Positions 1-8,291 of a DNA stretch of 64,000 nt are shown here, piece after piece. The stretch is from Corynebacterium yonathiae. GTDB lineage: Bacteria > Actinomycetota > Actinomycetes > Mycobacteriales > Mycobacteriaceae. The notes beneath the pieces are model-generated. The model was given only the letters and a program-made list of their open reading frames with translations, ran no database searches and was not told the DNA's origin. Location: positions 48,450-112,449 of the forward strand of contig NZ_JAKMUZ010000007.1 of the NCBI RefSeq assembly GCF_027570195.1, given 5' to 3'. Each line of letters starts with the position of its first letter. Position 1 is the stretch's first letter. Position numbers and translations under genes: made by a program.

Positions 1-339
1 TGGAAAGGCACCCCGATATTATGCTTGCCCGGCAACCCCGTGGCTGCCTTCGTAGATTTTCAGCTCTATGCTCGTCCCCTCCTCGCCGCGCTTTCTGGTC
101 ACCCCGCGCCACGCGAGCAGGTCCACCTACGCGCCCGCGTAGACTCGCCCCTCCCGACCTCCCGCGGCCGGCCTACCATTGTGCCCGTGACCGTAGACTT
201 CCAGGCGGAGCCCGCCATTACGTCGCACTTACCTCACGGCAGCCATCGCATCGTATCGCTCGCCGGTACCAATGGCTTTTGCCTCATCTCCTCCGAGCCG
301 CCCGCCTTGGGTGAGGAGACCACCGTTTATCTGTATTAA
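1..339 (+). CDS. moeA: Molybdopterin molybdenumtransferase MoeA, C-terminal part
   Basis: The window opens inside this gene; frame 1 is open from the first base to the TAA at 337-339 and gives 112 residues. The fragment contains LPGNPVAAFVDF near its start, the conserved loop of the MogA/MoeA substrate-binding domain, followed by the small beta-rich MoeA domain IV. MoeA inserts molybdate into adenylylated molybdopterin in the cytoplasm. It lies just upstream of moaC (9-base gap) and mobA on the same strand, so the three probably form a molybdenum-cofactor operon. The 5-prime part is outside the window, so completeness cannot be judged. Confidence 0.88.
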   Translation, partial: WKGTPILCLPGNPVAAFVDFQLYARPLLAALSGHPAPREQVHLRARVDSPLPTSRGRPTIVPVTVDFQAEPAITSHLPHGSHRIVSLAGTNGFCLISSEPPALGEETTVYLY

Positions 340-348
340 GGAGCAACC

Positions 349-828
349 ATGAAATTTACCCACCTAAATTCTGACGGCGCCGCCTACATGGTCGATGTCA
401 CCGAGAAGCAACCCACCGTGCGCACTGCCACGGCCGAGGGCGAAGTCGCCTGCTCCCCCGAGGTCATGACCGCTTTGCGCGACGGCACGGTATCCAAGGG
501 AGACGTGCTCGCCGTAGCCCGCATCGCCGGCATTTCCGCCGCCAAGAAGGTCCCCGAGCTGCTTCCGTTGGCCCATACCATTGGCGTGCACGGCTGCGCC
601 GTGGAGCTCACGCTTGCCGACGACCACGTCTCCATCTCCGCCACCGTCCGCACCGCCGACCGCACTGGCGTGGAAATGGAAGCGCTTACGGCCGTGAATG
701 TTTCCGCGCTCGCCATCATCGACATGGTCAAGGGCGTGGACCGCTCCGCCTATATCCGCCGTTGCGGCATCGTGGCGAAATCCGGCGGCCGCTCCGGGGA
801 CTGGTCCCGCACCCTGCCGGAGGCCTAA
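349..828 (+). CDS. moaC: Cyclic pyranopterin monophosphate synthase MoaC
   Basis: This is a full-length 159-residue MoaC, the enzyme that converts the GTP-derived 3',8-cyclo intermediate made by MoaA into cyclic pyranopterin monophosphate. Visible family motifs are MVDVTEK near residue 14, KGDVLAVARIAGI near residue 49, LLPLAHT near residue 74, TGVEMEALTAV near residue 105 and the terminal KSGGRSGDW. The ATG at 349 has an AAGGAG ribosome-binding site about 6 bases upstream. Its stop codon overlaps the mobA start by one base (TAATG), which suggests translational coupling. Confidence 0.95.
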   Translation: MKFTHLNSDGAAYMVDVTEKQPTVRTATAEGEVACSPEVMTALRDGTVSKGDVLAVARIAGISAAKKVPELLPLAHTIGVHGCAVELTLADDHVSISATVRTADRTGVEMEALTAVNVSALAIIDMVKGVDRSAYIRRCGIVAKSGGRSGDWSRTLPEA

Positions 829-1424
829 TGCTCGGCGCGATAATCCTCGCCGGTGGCCACGGCCGACGCATGGGCGGCACAGATAAAGCCTCTCTTTCCG
901 CCCACGGAACACGTTTTATAGACCGCCTGCTCGCCCAGCTCCCCTACGGCACCCCGGCCGTGGCCGTCTCACCGCATTATCTCGGCCTACCCCAGGTGTG
1001 CGAGTCCCCGCTCTACGGTGGTCCCGTCGCTGGCATCGCGGCCGGCGCACAAGCGTTATCCCACTGCACCGAACTTGCCCTCTTCGCCGTGGATGCCCCC
1101 GATTCGCCGCTACTGCTTCCCCGTCTGCGCTCGACCCTCGCCTCCTCCACGGCCGATGCCGTACTCACCCGCGCCGCCGACGGCTACCTCCAGCCGCTGT
1201 GTTCCCTCTGGCACGCCCCCGCGCTCCACACTCAGCTCGAATCCCTTCCTACGGCTAGGAACGTCTCCGTCCGCCGCCTCATCCGCGGTGTGAATTTTGT
1301 CGAGGTCCCTGGCACCGGCGCCGAACGCGACTACGACACACACGCGGAATTGCGCGAGCTCCCCCTGCTCTGCTTCCCGGACCCTGCCCTCCCCCTTCGC
1401 GCTCACCGCAGCTCGCTGAACTAG
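828..1424 (+). CDS. mobA: Molybdenum cofactor guanylyltransferase MobA
   Basis: The 198-residue product starts LGAIILAGGHGRRMGG.DK, the nucleotide-binding signature of the MobA/GlmU-type nucleotidyltransferase fold; FAVDAPDSP (near residue 88) fits the catalytic metal-binding loop, although the family usually has CDxP. It would attach GMP to Mo-molybdopterin to make the MGD cofactor used by nitrate reductase-type enzymes. The ATG at 828 overlaps the moaC stop. The last roughly ten codons (PLRAHRSSLN) are read from the first arm of an inverted-repeat array (1393-1619), so the C-terminus looks like it was extended or replaced when the repeat arose. Confidence 0.88.
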   Translation: MLGAIILAGGHGRRMGGTDKASLSAHGTRFIDRLLAQLPYGTPAVAVSPHYLGLPQVCESPLYGGPVAGIAAGAQALSHCTELALFAVDAPDSPLLLPRLRSTLASSTADAVLTRAADGYLQPLCSLWHAPALHTQLESLPTARNVSVRRLIRGVNFVEVPGTGAERDYDTHAELRELPLLCFPDPALPLRAHRSSLN

Positions 1425-1619
1425 GCCACGGCACCGCACTGGTGAGCGGCAAGGGTAAGGGTCTTCTTCCCACCACCCTTCGCGCTCACTAGCAGCCGCG
1501 GGTAGCACGAAATCACCGTCCCGGTGAGCGCGAAGGGGAAGCTGCAGAACTACCCCGCTCTTCGCGATCACCGTGAAGCCGCGGATTTATGAAACTTGTT
1601 TCATGGTGAGCGCGAAGGG
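1393..1619. repeat. Three tandem hairpin units with CCCTTCGCGCTCACC arms
   Basis: A 15-base motif, CCCTTCGCGCTCACC, occurs six times in alternating orientation: 1393-1407, 1441-1455 (inverted), 1476-1490, 1523-1537 (inverted), 1558-1572 and 1605-1619 (inverted). Each pair can form a stem with a loop of about 32-33 bases, and the units repeat every 82-83 bases. The loops differ from unit to unit while the arms are conserved, apart from a few substitutions. The array sits between the convergent mobA and nirK genes and overlaps the end of mobA. It resembles REP/BIME-like extragenic palindromes and may also act as a transcription barrier; no open reading frame explains it. Confidence 0.8.
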
Positions 1620-1638
1620 TGTATCGAGCGAGGCTGGC

Positions 1639-3006
1639 CTACTCCGTAACGATGAACTTTCCGTGCTGCCCCTTCTCCGCGTTTGTCATGATGTGATTCA
1701 CAAAGGAATAAGTGCCCGGCTCGTTGAAGGTCATTTCGACGAATCCGCCTTGCGCTGGAAGCAGGTCAAGCGCTTGCGAACCAGTGGAGTCCTCATTCTT
1801 GATGAGGTAAGCGCCTTCCTTGTAGGCGGTATCGAATTGTTCGCCCACAACGTGGAAGCTCAGCGGCTGGTCGGGGCCTAGATTGGTCAGCCACAGGCGA
1901 ACAGTATCGCCCACCTTGGCCTTGATGGGTTCTGCATCGTACTGGCCGGGATAATAGTTAAAGGCCATGAGGTCGAAGCGGCCGTCGGCTACGCGCTGGG
2001 CATCGGCACCAGTGTTTTCCTCACCGAGGAAGACGTCGGTAGCCATGAAGTTATACTCCGCGTCTACGGGCTTCAGGTTCGGCGGATCGATGATGACGTT
2101 GCCGGCCATGCCGTTAGCGATGTGGAGGGACATGGGCATCGTGGAACAGTGATACATCCAGATGCCGGAGCGATGCGCGGTGAATTTGTAGGTCAATTCC
2201 TCGCCCGGCTGGATGGATTTCATGGTCTTATCTGGGTTGACCTCGCCGGCGTGGAAGTCAATGGAGTGGGCCATGGAGCCCTCGTTCTTGATGGTGATTT
2301 CGAACTTATCGCCCACTTTTCCGCGCAGGGTCGGGCCTGGGGCTTGGCCGTTGAAAAGCCACCGCATCTGTTTGATTCCTGGGGCGACCTCTACGACCTT
2401 CTCGGTCATCGTCCAGGTCTCTTTGTGCGTCTTCGTTTCGGCGGCAGGCTGCAAGGTGGCGTCAAAGGCGGAAAAGCCTTCGCGCTGGGTGCCGAGTTCA
2501 GCGGCGGTAGGCACGTCCACGTGGGGGTTGCTTGCAGAAGCCACCGTGTGGTCATGCCCTGCAGCGGCGCCATCTCCGACGTTGACCTTAAAAGTCATGC
2601 CCTGCATCTTGTGGCCGGCGATGGTGCAATAACCTTCCGCGGAGGAATCGATGACGCCGGCATCGAGTTGAACTGTCTCGCCGGGATCGACGCGGCCGGT
2701 TTCGGCATCACCGATCTTTAGGTCATGGACTTGGTCACCCGAGTTGGTGAAGTTGACCACCAGATGGGTTCCAGGGTCGATATCGATAGACGAGGGCGTA
2801 AAGGCCATGCCATCCACACCAACGTCAATGGTCTGCGTTTCACCAGAGGCTACAGGCGTAGCGGACTGAGAGCTCTTGCCGGTGGAATTGACCACCGCGA
2901 GTGCGATAACTGCCGCTAACGCGATACCGATGAGTAGCCACGAAGCCCAAGATGAGTCCTTGGAGGCGGGCTTGTCCGCGGGTTGTGAGGAAGAAACGCT
3001 CAGCAT
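1639..3006 (-). CDS. nirK: Copper-containing nitrite reductase with N-terminal membrane anchor and extra cupredoxin domain
   Basis: This 455-residue protein should reduce nitrite to nitric oxide outside the membrane. Residues 20-40 form one hydrophobic anchor. A cupredoxin domain (about 58-143) has a complete type 1 copper set: H94, C127, H132 and M137. The NirK core follows: AHSIDFH gives H247 (type 1), D250 (catalytic) and H252 (type 2); YHC gives H286 (type 2) and C287 (type 1); H295 and M300 complete type 1; FHVVG gives H385, the likely catalytic histidine; VNH gives H438 (type 2). All ligands are present, so it should be active. NirK with a fused N-terminal cupredoxin is known, for example in Hyphomicrobium. 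It abuts the upstream membrane-protein gene, so the three minus-strand genes are probably one operon. Confidence 0.93.
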   Translation of the reverse strand: MLSVSSSQPADKPASKDSSWASWLLIGIALAAVIALAVVNSTGKSSQSATPVASGETQTIDVGVDGMAFTPSSIDIDPGTHLVVNFTNSGDQVHDLKIGDAETGRVDPGETVQLDAGVIDSSAEGYCTIAGHKMQGMTFKVNVGDGAAAGHDHTVASASNPHVDVPTAAELGTQREGFSAFDATLQPAAETKTHKETWTMTEKVVEVAPGIKQMRWLFNGQAPGPTLRGKVGDKFEITIKNEGSMAHSIDFHAGEVNPDKTMKSIQPGEELTYKFTAHRSGIWMYHCSTMPMSLHIANGMAGNVIIDPPNLKPVDAEYNFMATDVFLGEENTGADAQRVADGRFDLMAFNYYPGQYDAEPIKAKVGDTVRLWLTNLGPDQPLSFHVVGEQFDTAYKEGAYLIKNEDSTGSQALDLLPAQGGFVEMTFNEPGTYSFVNHIMTNAEKGQHGKFIVTE

Positions 3007-4185
3007 TTAGTTCTCCAGTCTTTTCTGTAAGTAAAGGGCTCGGCCAACGGCGAAGATATTGGCGGCAAGACCTATCCCCATCATGATAAGCCCGGCCGCA
3101 ATAGCATCCAGCAAGCTAAGTAGTCCGCCCAGGTTGATGAGCAGCAGACGAGCGTAACCGGTGCGGTCCGCGGTATTGGGGCGCGCCCCGGTAAGTATGG
3201 GCAGCAGGTGGTGTAGGACACCGGTCACCAGCTGCAAAAGGCCAGCACCGAGGAAGGCGGGAAGCACAACCAAGGTGATGGTGCGCGGATAGGCTCCGAC
3301 GGCTGCGGAGATGGCATCACCGGCGCACAACGCCAGCATCCACAGCAGGCCGGCGATGACGGCAACGGTGGCGGTGGTCAGCCGTGGTGAGCGCCCCATG
3401 ACGGTAGCGAGTACCGGCTGGATGATGAGCAGGGCTGCCAAGACCACGAGCAGCTGGGCCACGCCTGCAGCTCGGGTGAGGCCTACCGCGTATAGCGCCA
3501 TCGCACAGCCCAGCCCCGCGCAGTGCACGATGAGCGCACGAATACACCGCGCACGAGCAGTGGGAGAAATCGCGGTGGCAGACAGCGTGGGAAGCAGCGT
3601 TACCACCGTGCCGATGACGGTAAGCCAGGCAAATCCCCAGACCATACCGCGCGAGTGGGCGCCGATGAGGAGGGAGTACTCGCCTACCCCATTGCCGCTG
3701 AGGATGACGAGTACTACGGAGACGATCATGAACACGCTAGCGGCGATATAAAAGGGCACAGTCACGGCAAAGGAACCAGACAGCGAACCGCGCAGGCGCC
3801 GCACCACGAACCACAGGTGCCAGGTGAGGGAGGCGATGATGAGGGTTGAGGCGACGTCGGCAAGCGGGCTCCAGTCATACCCTGCCCTATCTATGAGCAG
3901 CAAAATAAGCCCAATCTGGACTAGGGCCACGCGACTGCCGACGCCCCGATAGTCCCCACCCGCAGTCCTAGTCAAGGCCTCGGTGAAGTGAGTGGAAAAG
4001 ACGATGATCGCCGTAGTCAGCGCGCCAATTGTGAAGGGGTGGATGATATCCCACCACACCACGGGTGCGCCCAAGGAGCTAGCGATGAGCAGGCCGAGGC
4101 CAACTAGGATCCACCCTGCGATAAGGGCTGCGGTCAAGATATGCCAACGGCCACGTGCGGCCAGTGAAATGTCATGAATGCGCAC
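3007..4185 (-). CDS. Polytopic membrane protein in the nirK operon, possibly heme/copper-binding
   Basis: The 392-residue product is almost entirely hydrophobic, with about 11-12 membrane segments. Histidines lie in or near segments (IHPFTIG near residue 48, STHF near 65, AHSRGMVWG near 178, LHHLLP near 325), a pattern seen in NnrS-like and heme-copper-oxidase-like proteins. I do not recognise a named family with certainty. It overlaps the upstream membrane gene by 14 bases and directly abuts nirK, so it is likely cotranscribed with nitrite reductase. Roles in NO tolerance, copper delivery or electron transfer to NirK are inferences from context only. Confidence 0.75.
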   Translation of the reverse strand: MRIHDISLAARGRWHILTAALIAGWILVGLGLLIASSLGAPVVWWDIIHPFTIGALTTAIIVFSTHFTEALTRTAGGDYRGVGSRVALVQIGLILLLIDRAGYDWSPLADVASTLIIASLTWHLWFVVRRLRGSLSGSFAVTVPFYIAASVFMIVSVVLVILSGNGVGEYSLLIGAHSRGMVWGFAWLTVIGTVVTLLPTLSATAISPTARARCIRALIVHCAGLGCAMALYAVGLTRAAGVAQLLVVLAALLIIQPVLATVMGRSPRLTTATVAVIAGLLWMLALCAGDAISAAVGAYPRTITLVVLPAFLGAGLLQLVTGVLHHLLPILTGARPNTADRTGYARLLLINLGGLLSLLDAIAAGLIMMGIGLAANIFAVGRALYLQKRLEN

Positions 4186-5251
4186 GTCGCGCCTCCTTGC
4201 CGGTCAAGGTAATGCCGCAGGCGAGAAACACTATTACCGCACTAATAGTAACCACTCCGCCGCTTTGGAGCGCTGTGGTGTGCTGGGCACAATCTGCAAG
4301 GACTCGCAGCGCAAGGCCACCATGCAAGAGCCCCACAGGTACGTAGAGCACTTTGTGGTACGGCAAGCGGCGGCAAATAACAGAGGTGACGATGATGGGC
4401 GCGTGCGCGAAAATCATGGACATGACAAAGCCCAGGAAAATGGTGTGCACCGAGGCATCATAGACAAAGCCGGTAGCCTCGCCATAGATTAGCCACAAGT
4501 ACCCGCCGAGCGCGAGCCAGGCGTAGCCGGCCAGCATGCATGCCGCCGAATAGCGCGGCAATCCTTGTGAGCGCACCAAGTTCTTGGCCACGTCCACCCG
4601 CGCGGTGGCCGCGGCGATAGCAATCAGCGCCAGCCCCATAGTGCGATAGCCCACCGCCGGGGAAAGCATATAGATAACGCTGACTGCCGCCAGCCCCAGC
4701 ACTAAGAGGGTGAGATGATTTTCGGCGCGAGTGCCGGCCATGGTTACGCGCGCTAATTCCATGCGCTCGCCGATGATGGTGGCCACGGCATAAAGTGCGC
4801 ACAGCGGCATCGCTGTAGCAAACCCCGGCCCCATGGCCCAGAGGGCGGCGGCGACTACTCCCCCAATGACGCCGACTGTCTGCACCAGAATCGCGAGGCT
4901 AGCCTGGCGACGGTAGATAGTGGCATAGATGCAGCCAAGGACAAGGAATCCGGCGGCAAAGAACATGGCTGCGACCCCACGCGGTAGGCCGGCGAGAATG
5001 CTGAGCACGCCAACGACGTGACACACAGGCCCCGCCCAGGCCCACGTGGTGCGCACGGCGACGACGCGTTCGAGGCCGATGGCTCCGCCTAAGAAGCCGA
5101 AGACCATAAGCGGGCCGTGGTCGGCAGCAAAGGATGCTCCCGGGGTAGCGTTCAGCCCCAGGAGGGAGGCGCCCGCACCCAGCCCAACCAGCAGGGATAG
5201 CCCTGCACAGGCGAGAAAGATAAGGCGATGCGCCACGCTATTATTTTGCAC
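4172..5251 (-). CDS. NnrS-like polytopic membrane protein, first gene of nirK operon
   Basis: The 359-residue product has about 11-12 predicted membrane segments. Two histidine-containing helices, DHGPLMVFGFLGGAIG (near residue 45) and VHTIFLGFVMSMIFAHAP (near residue 270), resemble the H-x-GF pattern of NnrS-type proteins, which are linked to nitric oxide tolerance in denitrifiers. The assignment is by pattern, not by full alignment. It is the promoter-proximal gene of the minus-strand nirK cluster and diverges from the DUF2249 gene across a 66-base spacer. Its end overlaps the next gene by 14 bases. Confidence 0.72.
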   Translation of the reverse strand: MQNNSVAHRLIFLACAGLSLLVGLGAGASLLGLNATPGASFAADHGPLMVFGFLGGAIGLERVVAVRTTWAWAGPVCHVVGVLSILAGLPRGVAAMFFAAGFLVLGCIYATIYRRQASLAILVQTVGVIGGVVAAALWAMGPGFATAMPLCALYAVATIIGERMELARVTMAGTRAENHLTLLVLGLAAVSVIYMLSPAVGYRTMGLALIAIAAATARVDVAKNLVRSQGLPRYSAACMLAGYAWLALGGYLWLIYGEATGFVYDASVHTIFLGFVMSMIFAHAPIIVTSVICRRLPYHKVLYVPVGLLHGGLALRVLADCAQHTTALQSGGVVTISAVIVFLACGITLTGKEARRAHS

Positions 5252-5291
5252 GAGTTTTATCGTACTAATATTGGGGTCAGAGCGAAACTCG
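5251..5291. promoter_or_regulatory. Inverted repeat in the nirK-operon/DUF2249 divergent spacer
   Basis: CGAGTTT at 5251-5257 and its inverse AAACTCG at 5285-5291 flank an AT-rich stretch (TCGTACTAATATTGG) that could hold promoter -10 elements for one or both divergent genes. The only space for both promoters is 66 bases, so a shared regulator could control nirK and the DUF2249 gene together. The protein that binds here is unknown. Confidence 0.35.
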
Positions 5292-5317
5292 CACCCCAGT
5301 AGAAAGGACTACTAGCC

Positions 5318-5578
5318 ATGCAGCTGCCCATCTCCGACGCCAATAAGCCGCATTCCATCCCCACCCTCAACGCCTCCGAAATTCCGCACGCCGTTCGCCA
5401 CGGTGCCATCCATGGCGCGCTAGGCACCCTAAATGTAGGCGAATCAATGCTCCTCATCGCCCCGCATAACCCGGTTCCGCTGCTCAAAGAGGTCGAGTCC
5501 CGCGCGGAGAAGTTCGAGCTTGAATACCTCAAGGAAGAAGAAAACGACTTCCACATCAAATTCACCCGCGTGAGCTAA
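5318..5578 (+). CDS. DUF2249 domain protein
   Basis: The 86-residue protein matches the DUF2249 pattern: an N-terminal segment ending IPHAVRHGAIHGAL, then GESMLLIAPHNPVPLL, and a C-terminal beta strand ending FHIKFTRV. The family is small, soluble and of unknown biochemistry, but recurs beside nitrite and nitric oxide metabolism genes and Fe-S or heme regulators. Here it is divergent from the nirK operon and 75 bases upstream of modA. A good AAAGGA site precedes the ATG. Its role is inferred from company only. Confidence 0.8.
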   Translation: MQLPISDANKPHSIPTLNASEIPHAVRHGAIHGALGTLNVGESMLLIAPHNPVPLLKEVESRAEKFELEYLKEEENDFHIKFTRVS

Positions 5579-5653
5579 TCCTTTGCTCAGCGGAGGGCTA
5601 TTCTAGGTAGGTCATACTCACCGCCGAAGAAGCCGAAAAGGACCTCTCCGCAG

Positions 5654-6418
5654 ATGCAAAAACGCGTCACCGTACTCCTCGTTGCCTTGGGAATTGCTCT
5701 TTCAGCCTGCGCTCCACAAACGTCAGTAACCTCGCCGCAGGATGCGACGGATCCCACGCTCAATGTACTGGCGGCCTCATCTACCCGCGTCATCAATGAG
5801 GAACTTACCCAGCGCGCCGGCCAGCTCGAATCCCCGGTGATTTTGAGCTTTGAAAATGGCGGCTCTTCCGATCTGGTAAGTAAGCTGGGTGAAGGCGCCC
5901 CGGCCGATCTGCTCCTCACGGCTTCCAAGAAGACCATGGATAAGGCGGTCCAGGATGGCACCGTCACCACACCTGAGGTGCTCGCCACCAATGTCATGGT
6001 CATGGTGGTTCCCAAGGGAAATCCGGCGGGAATCCATTCCGTGCACGATCTCTCCCACTCCCATCACTTCGTACTCTGCGATCCGCAGGTTCCCTGCGGT
6101 GATATTTCCTCCCAAATCATCGATGACCAGCAATTGGACGTGCACCCCTCCTCCCAGGAGCGCCAGGTGGCAGACGTTTTAGGAAAGGTGGCCTCGGGCG
6201 AAGCCGATGCTGGATGGGTCTACTCCACCGATGCCGCCGCGGCCGGTAATGACGTTGAGGTGATTGATATTCCAGGAGCGGAGAAATTCTCTAATCAGAT
6301 CTTGGGCGCCGTTGCCACGGACGCCTCTCATCCCGACCAGGCCCGCGCGGTGCTCGAGGTATTGGGCAGCGACTTTAATTCCACCTGGCGCGACCTCGGC
6401 TTTACCCCAGCGGAGTAG
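5654..6418 (+). CDS. modA: Molybdate ABC transporter substrate-binding lipoprotein ModA
   Basis: The 254-residue protein begins with a lipoprotein signal ending LSAC (Cys 19), so it should be a membrane-anchored binding protein. The family pattern is clear: LNVLAASSTR after the signal, SFENGGSSDLVSKLGEGAPADLLLTAS in the middle, and GEADAGWVYSTDA near residue 190. It delivers molybdate (or tungstate) to the ModBC fusion encoded 3 bases downstream. The pair serves the molybdenum-cofactor genes at the start of the window. Confidence 0.92.
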   Translation: MQKRVTVLLVALGIALSACAPQTSVTSPQDATDPTLNVLAASSTRVINEELTQRAGQLESPVILSFENGGSSDLVSKLGEGAPADLLLTASKKTMDKAVQDGTVTTPEVLATNVMVMVVPKGNPAGIHSVHDLSHSHHFVLCDPQVPCGDISSQIIDDQQLDVHPSSQERQVADVLGKVASGEADAGWVYSTDAAAAGNDVEVIDIPGAEKFSNQILGAVATDASHPDQARAVLEVLGSDFNSTWRDLGFTPAE

Positions 6419-6421
6419 TCT

Positions 6422-8254
6422 ATGTCCGCCCCTCAGCCCGTCCGCCCCAAGTCCCCGCTGCTCATCGGCCTCATTGGCATCATTGCGGTGGCTATCATCA
6501 TCGTTCCCGTGGCAGCTCTCGGGCTGCGGGTGCCGTGGGCGCGCATCGGCGATTACCTTGCACGCGACGAGATTCGAGACATGCTGCTCATCTCCGTGGC
6601 GGCGGCTTTCCAATCCATGGTGCTCGCGGTCGTATTGGGCTTAGGGCTGGCAGTGTGGGTCCAGCAGCTCGGCCGCGGCAGCGCCATTATTCGCCTCTTG
6701 GTCTACCTCCCGTTGGCCATGCCACCGGTGGTGGGCGGCTTGGCCCTTACCGCAGCCTTTGGCCGCAAGGGGTATCTGGCCCCGCTTCTCGACGCCCTGG
6801 GGATCCATCTCTCCTTCGCTTTCCCCGGAGTCGTGGTGGCGCAGACCTTCGTGGCGCTACCCTTTGTGGTGGTAGCGGTCGATTCGGCGCTGCGCCAACT
6901 AGACCAGGAAATCCTCGCTTCTGCACGGGGCGTGGGCTTGGGGCGTTGGGAGATACTCGGAAAAGTAACCCTTCCTTCGATCGCGCCGGCTGTGGCTACT
7001 GGCGCGGGGTTGGCCTTCGCGCGCTCGTTGGGCGAATTTGGCACGACGCTGACCTTTGCCGGGTCTCAACCTGGGGTTACCCGCACGATGCCGCTGGGCA
7101 TCTACTTAGAGCGCGAGGTCGACGCGGACGGCGCCTACGTGCTCTCCGCCCTGCTTATCGGGCTGGCGTTGGTCTGCCTGGCGCTGGCGGGCTTGCCGGC
7201 CCTGCGCAGGCGGCGCTACCAGCCGCGGGCAAGGCAGTTGCATTCCATGGACGTGGATAAGCTCCGCGAGCTCACCCAACCGAAGAATGCACAGGCGCTT
7301 TCGGTTACGGTCGATGGCGTGCGCACGGCATTGTCCCCGGGCGCGATTACGGCTGTGGTGGGACCGAACGGCTCCGGCAAGACCACACTTATGGGGCGCA
7401 TTGCCGGGCGCCTTTGCGGCGGTGAGGTTTCTCCAGGGGGAACCGATATCGTCTTACTCACCCAGCGACCGGGCTTGCCGCCGCGCTCGACGGCCCAGCA
7501 AGCGGTCGCCATGGTTACCCGCGATACTGACCGTGCGCAGGAGCTTCTCGCGGCAGCAGGATTGCGCGAGCTTGCCGACGTCCCAGTAACAGCCCTCTCC
7601 GGCGGCCAAGCCGCCCACGTGGCCCTGGTGCGCGCGCTAGCCGCCCGGCCGGCCGTTCTCATACTCGACGAGCCCCTTGCCGCAGTTGATGTGAGATCAG
7701 CCGAAAGGTGGCGCCATTTTCTGCACGCGGCCCGCAAGGATCGGACCACCCTGCTCGTTACGCATAATGCACTCGATATTGCGAATCTGGCGCAGGACAT
7801 GCTGGTCATGGAATCCGGCCGAGTGCGAGCACACGGCGCTACCGCGCGGCTGCTTGATGCCCCTCCAACTGGCTTCGTTGCGGCACTAGCGGGGCTTAAC
7901 CGCCTCGAAGGAACAGTAACCGCCAAAGGCTCTTCCACTGTAGAGGTCGCCTGCGGAGATATTGCTATTCTGGCAACACCAGAGCACGCGCCTGTTCGGC
8001 CCGAACAAAAAGTGGCGGTGACATTCGATCCGCATGCGGCGACAATCGGCACTGCGCCGGAAGCCTGCAACCAGTGGTCCGTGCGAGTCCTAGCCGTCGA
8101 GGCCACCAGCCTCTCAGCAGCACAGCTGCGCTTGGGCCTGGGCGGCCACGAGGTCACCGTACCGGTAGACCGCGAATCAGCTTTAGGTATTGCGGTAGGT
8201 AGCACCGTATCCTTAGCAGTATCTCAAGCAAACGTTTTTGTCCACCCCAAATAA
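6422..8254 (+). CDS. modBC: Fused molybdate ABC transporter permease/ATP-binding protein ModBC
   Basis: A single 610-residue protein combines two usually separate subunits. Residues 1-275 are a ModB permease with about six membrane segments and an EAA-type loop near RGVGLGRWEILGKVTLPS. Residues 290-480 are the ModC ATPase with Walker A GPNGSGKTT (near 317), signature LSGGQ (near 391), Walker B ILDEP (near 414) and the switch histidine in LVTHNAL. Residues about 490-610 look like a degenerate TOBE/mop molybdate-binding region. The NBD is short between Walker A and signature. modA lies directly upstream and no separate modB or modC is seen, so the fusion is probably the working importer. Confidence 0.92.
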   Translation: MSAPQPVRPKSPLLIGLIGIIAVAIIIVPVAALGLRVPWARIGDYLARDEIRDMLLISVAAAFQSMVLAVVLGLGLAVWVQQLGRGSAIIRLLVYLPLAMPPVVGGLALTAAFGRKGYLAPLLDALGIHLSFAFPGVVVAQTFVALPFVVVAVDSALRQLDQEILASARGVGLGRWEILGKVTLPSIAPAVATGAGLAFARSLGEFGTTLTFAGSQPGVTRTMPLGIYLEREVDADGAYVLSALLIGLALVCLALAGLPALRRRRYQPRARQLHSMDVDKLRELTQPKNAQALSVTVDGVRTALSPGAITAVVGPNGSGKTTLMGRIAGRLCGGEVSPGGTDIVLLTQRPGLPPRSTAQQAVAMVTRDTDRAQELLAAAGLRELADVPVTALSGGQAAHVALVRALAARPAVLILDEPLAAVDVRSAERWRHFLHAARKDRTTLLVTHNALDIANLAQDMLVMESGRVRAHGATARLLDAPPTGFVAALAGLNRLEGTVTAKGSSTVEVACGDIAILATPEHAPVRPEQKVAVTFDPHAATIGTAPEACNQWSVRVLAVEATSLSAAQLRLGLGGHEVTVPVDRESALGIAVGSTVSLAVSQANVFVHPK

Positions 8255-8291
8255 AATCTCTGTTATGCAGACTCCAAGGCGGATTTCTACC

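Noticed and set aside
1393..1619. The inverted-repeat array as a CRISPR
   Set aside because: The repeats alternate in orientation and are only 15 bases, the intervening lengths alternate (about 33 and 20 bases), and no cas gene is present.
7216..8205. 329-codon minus-strand frame opposite the modBC ATPase half
   Set aside because: Composition is Ser/Arg/Ala-rich as expected for an antisense shadow; the ATPase motifs on the plus strand are complete.
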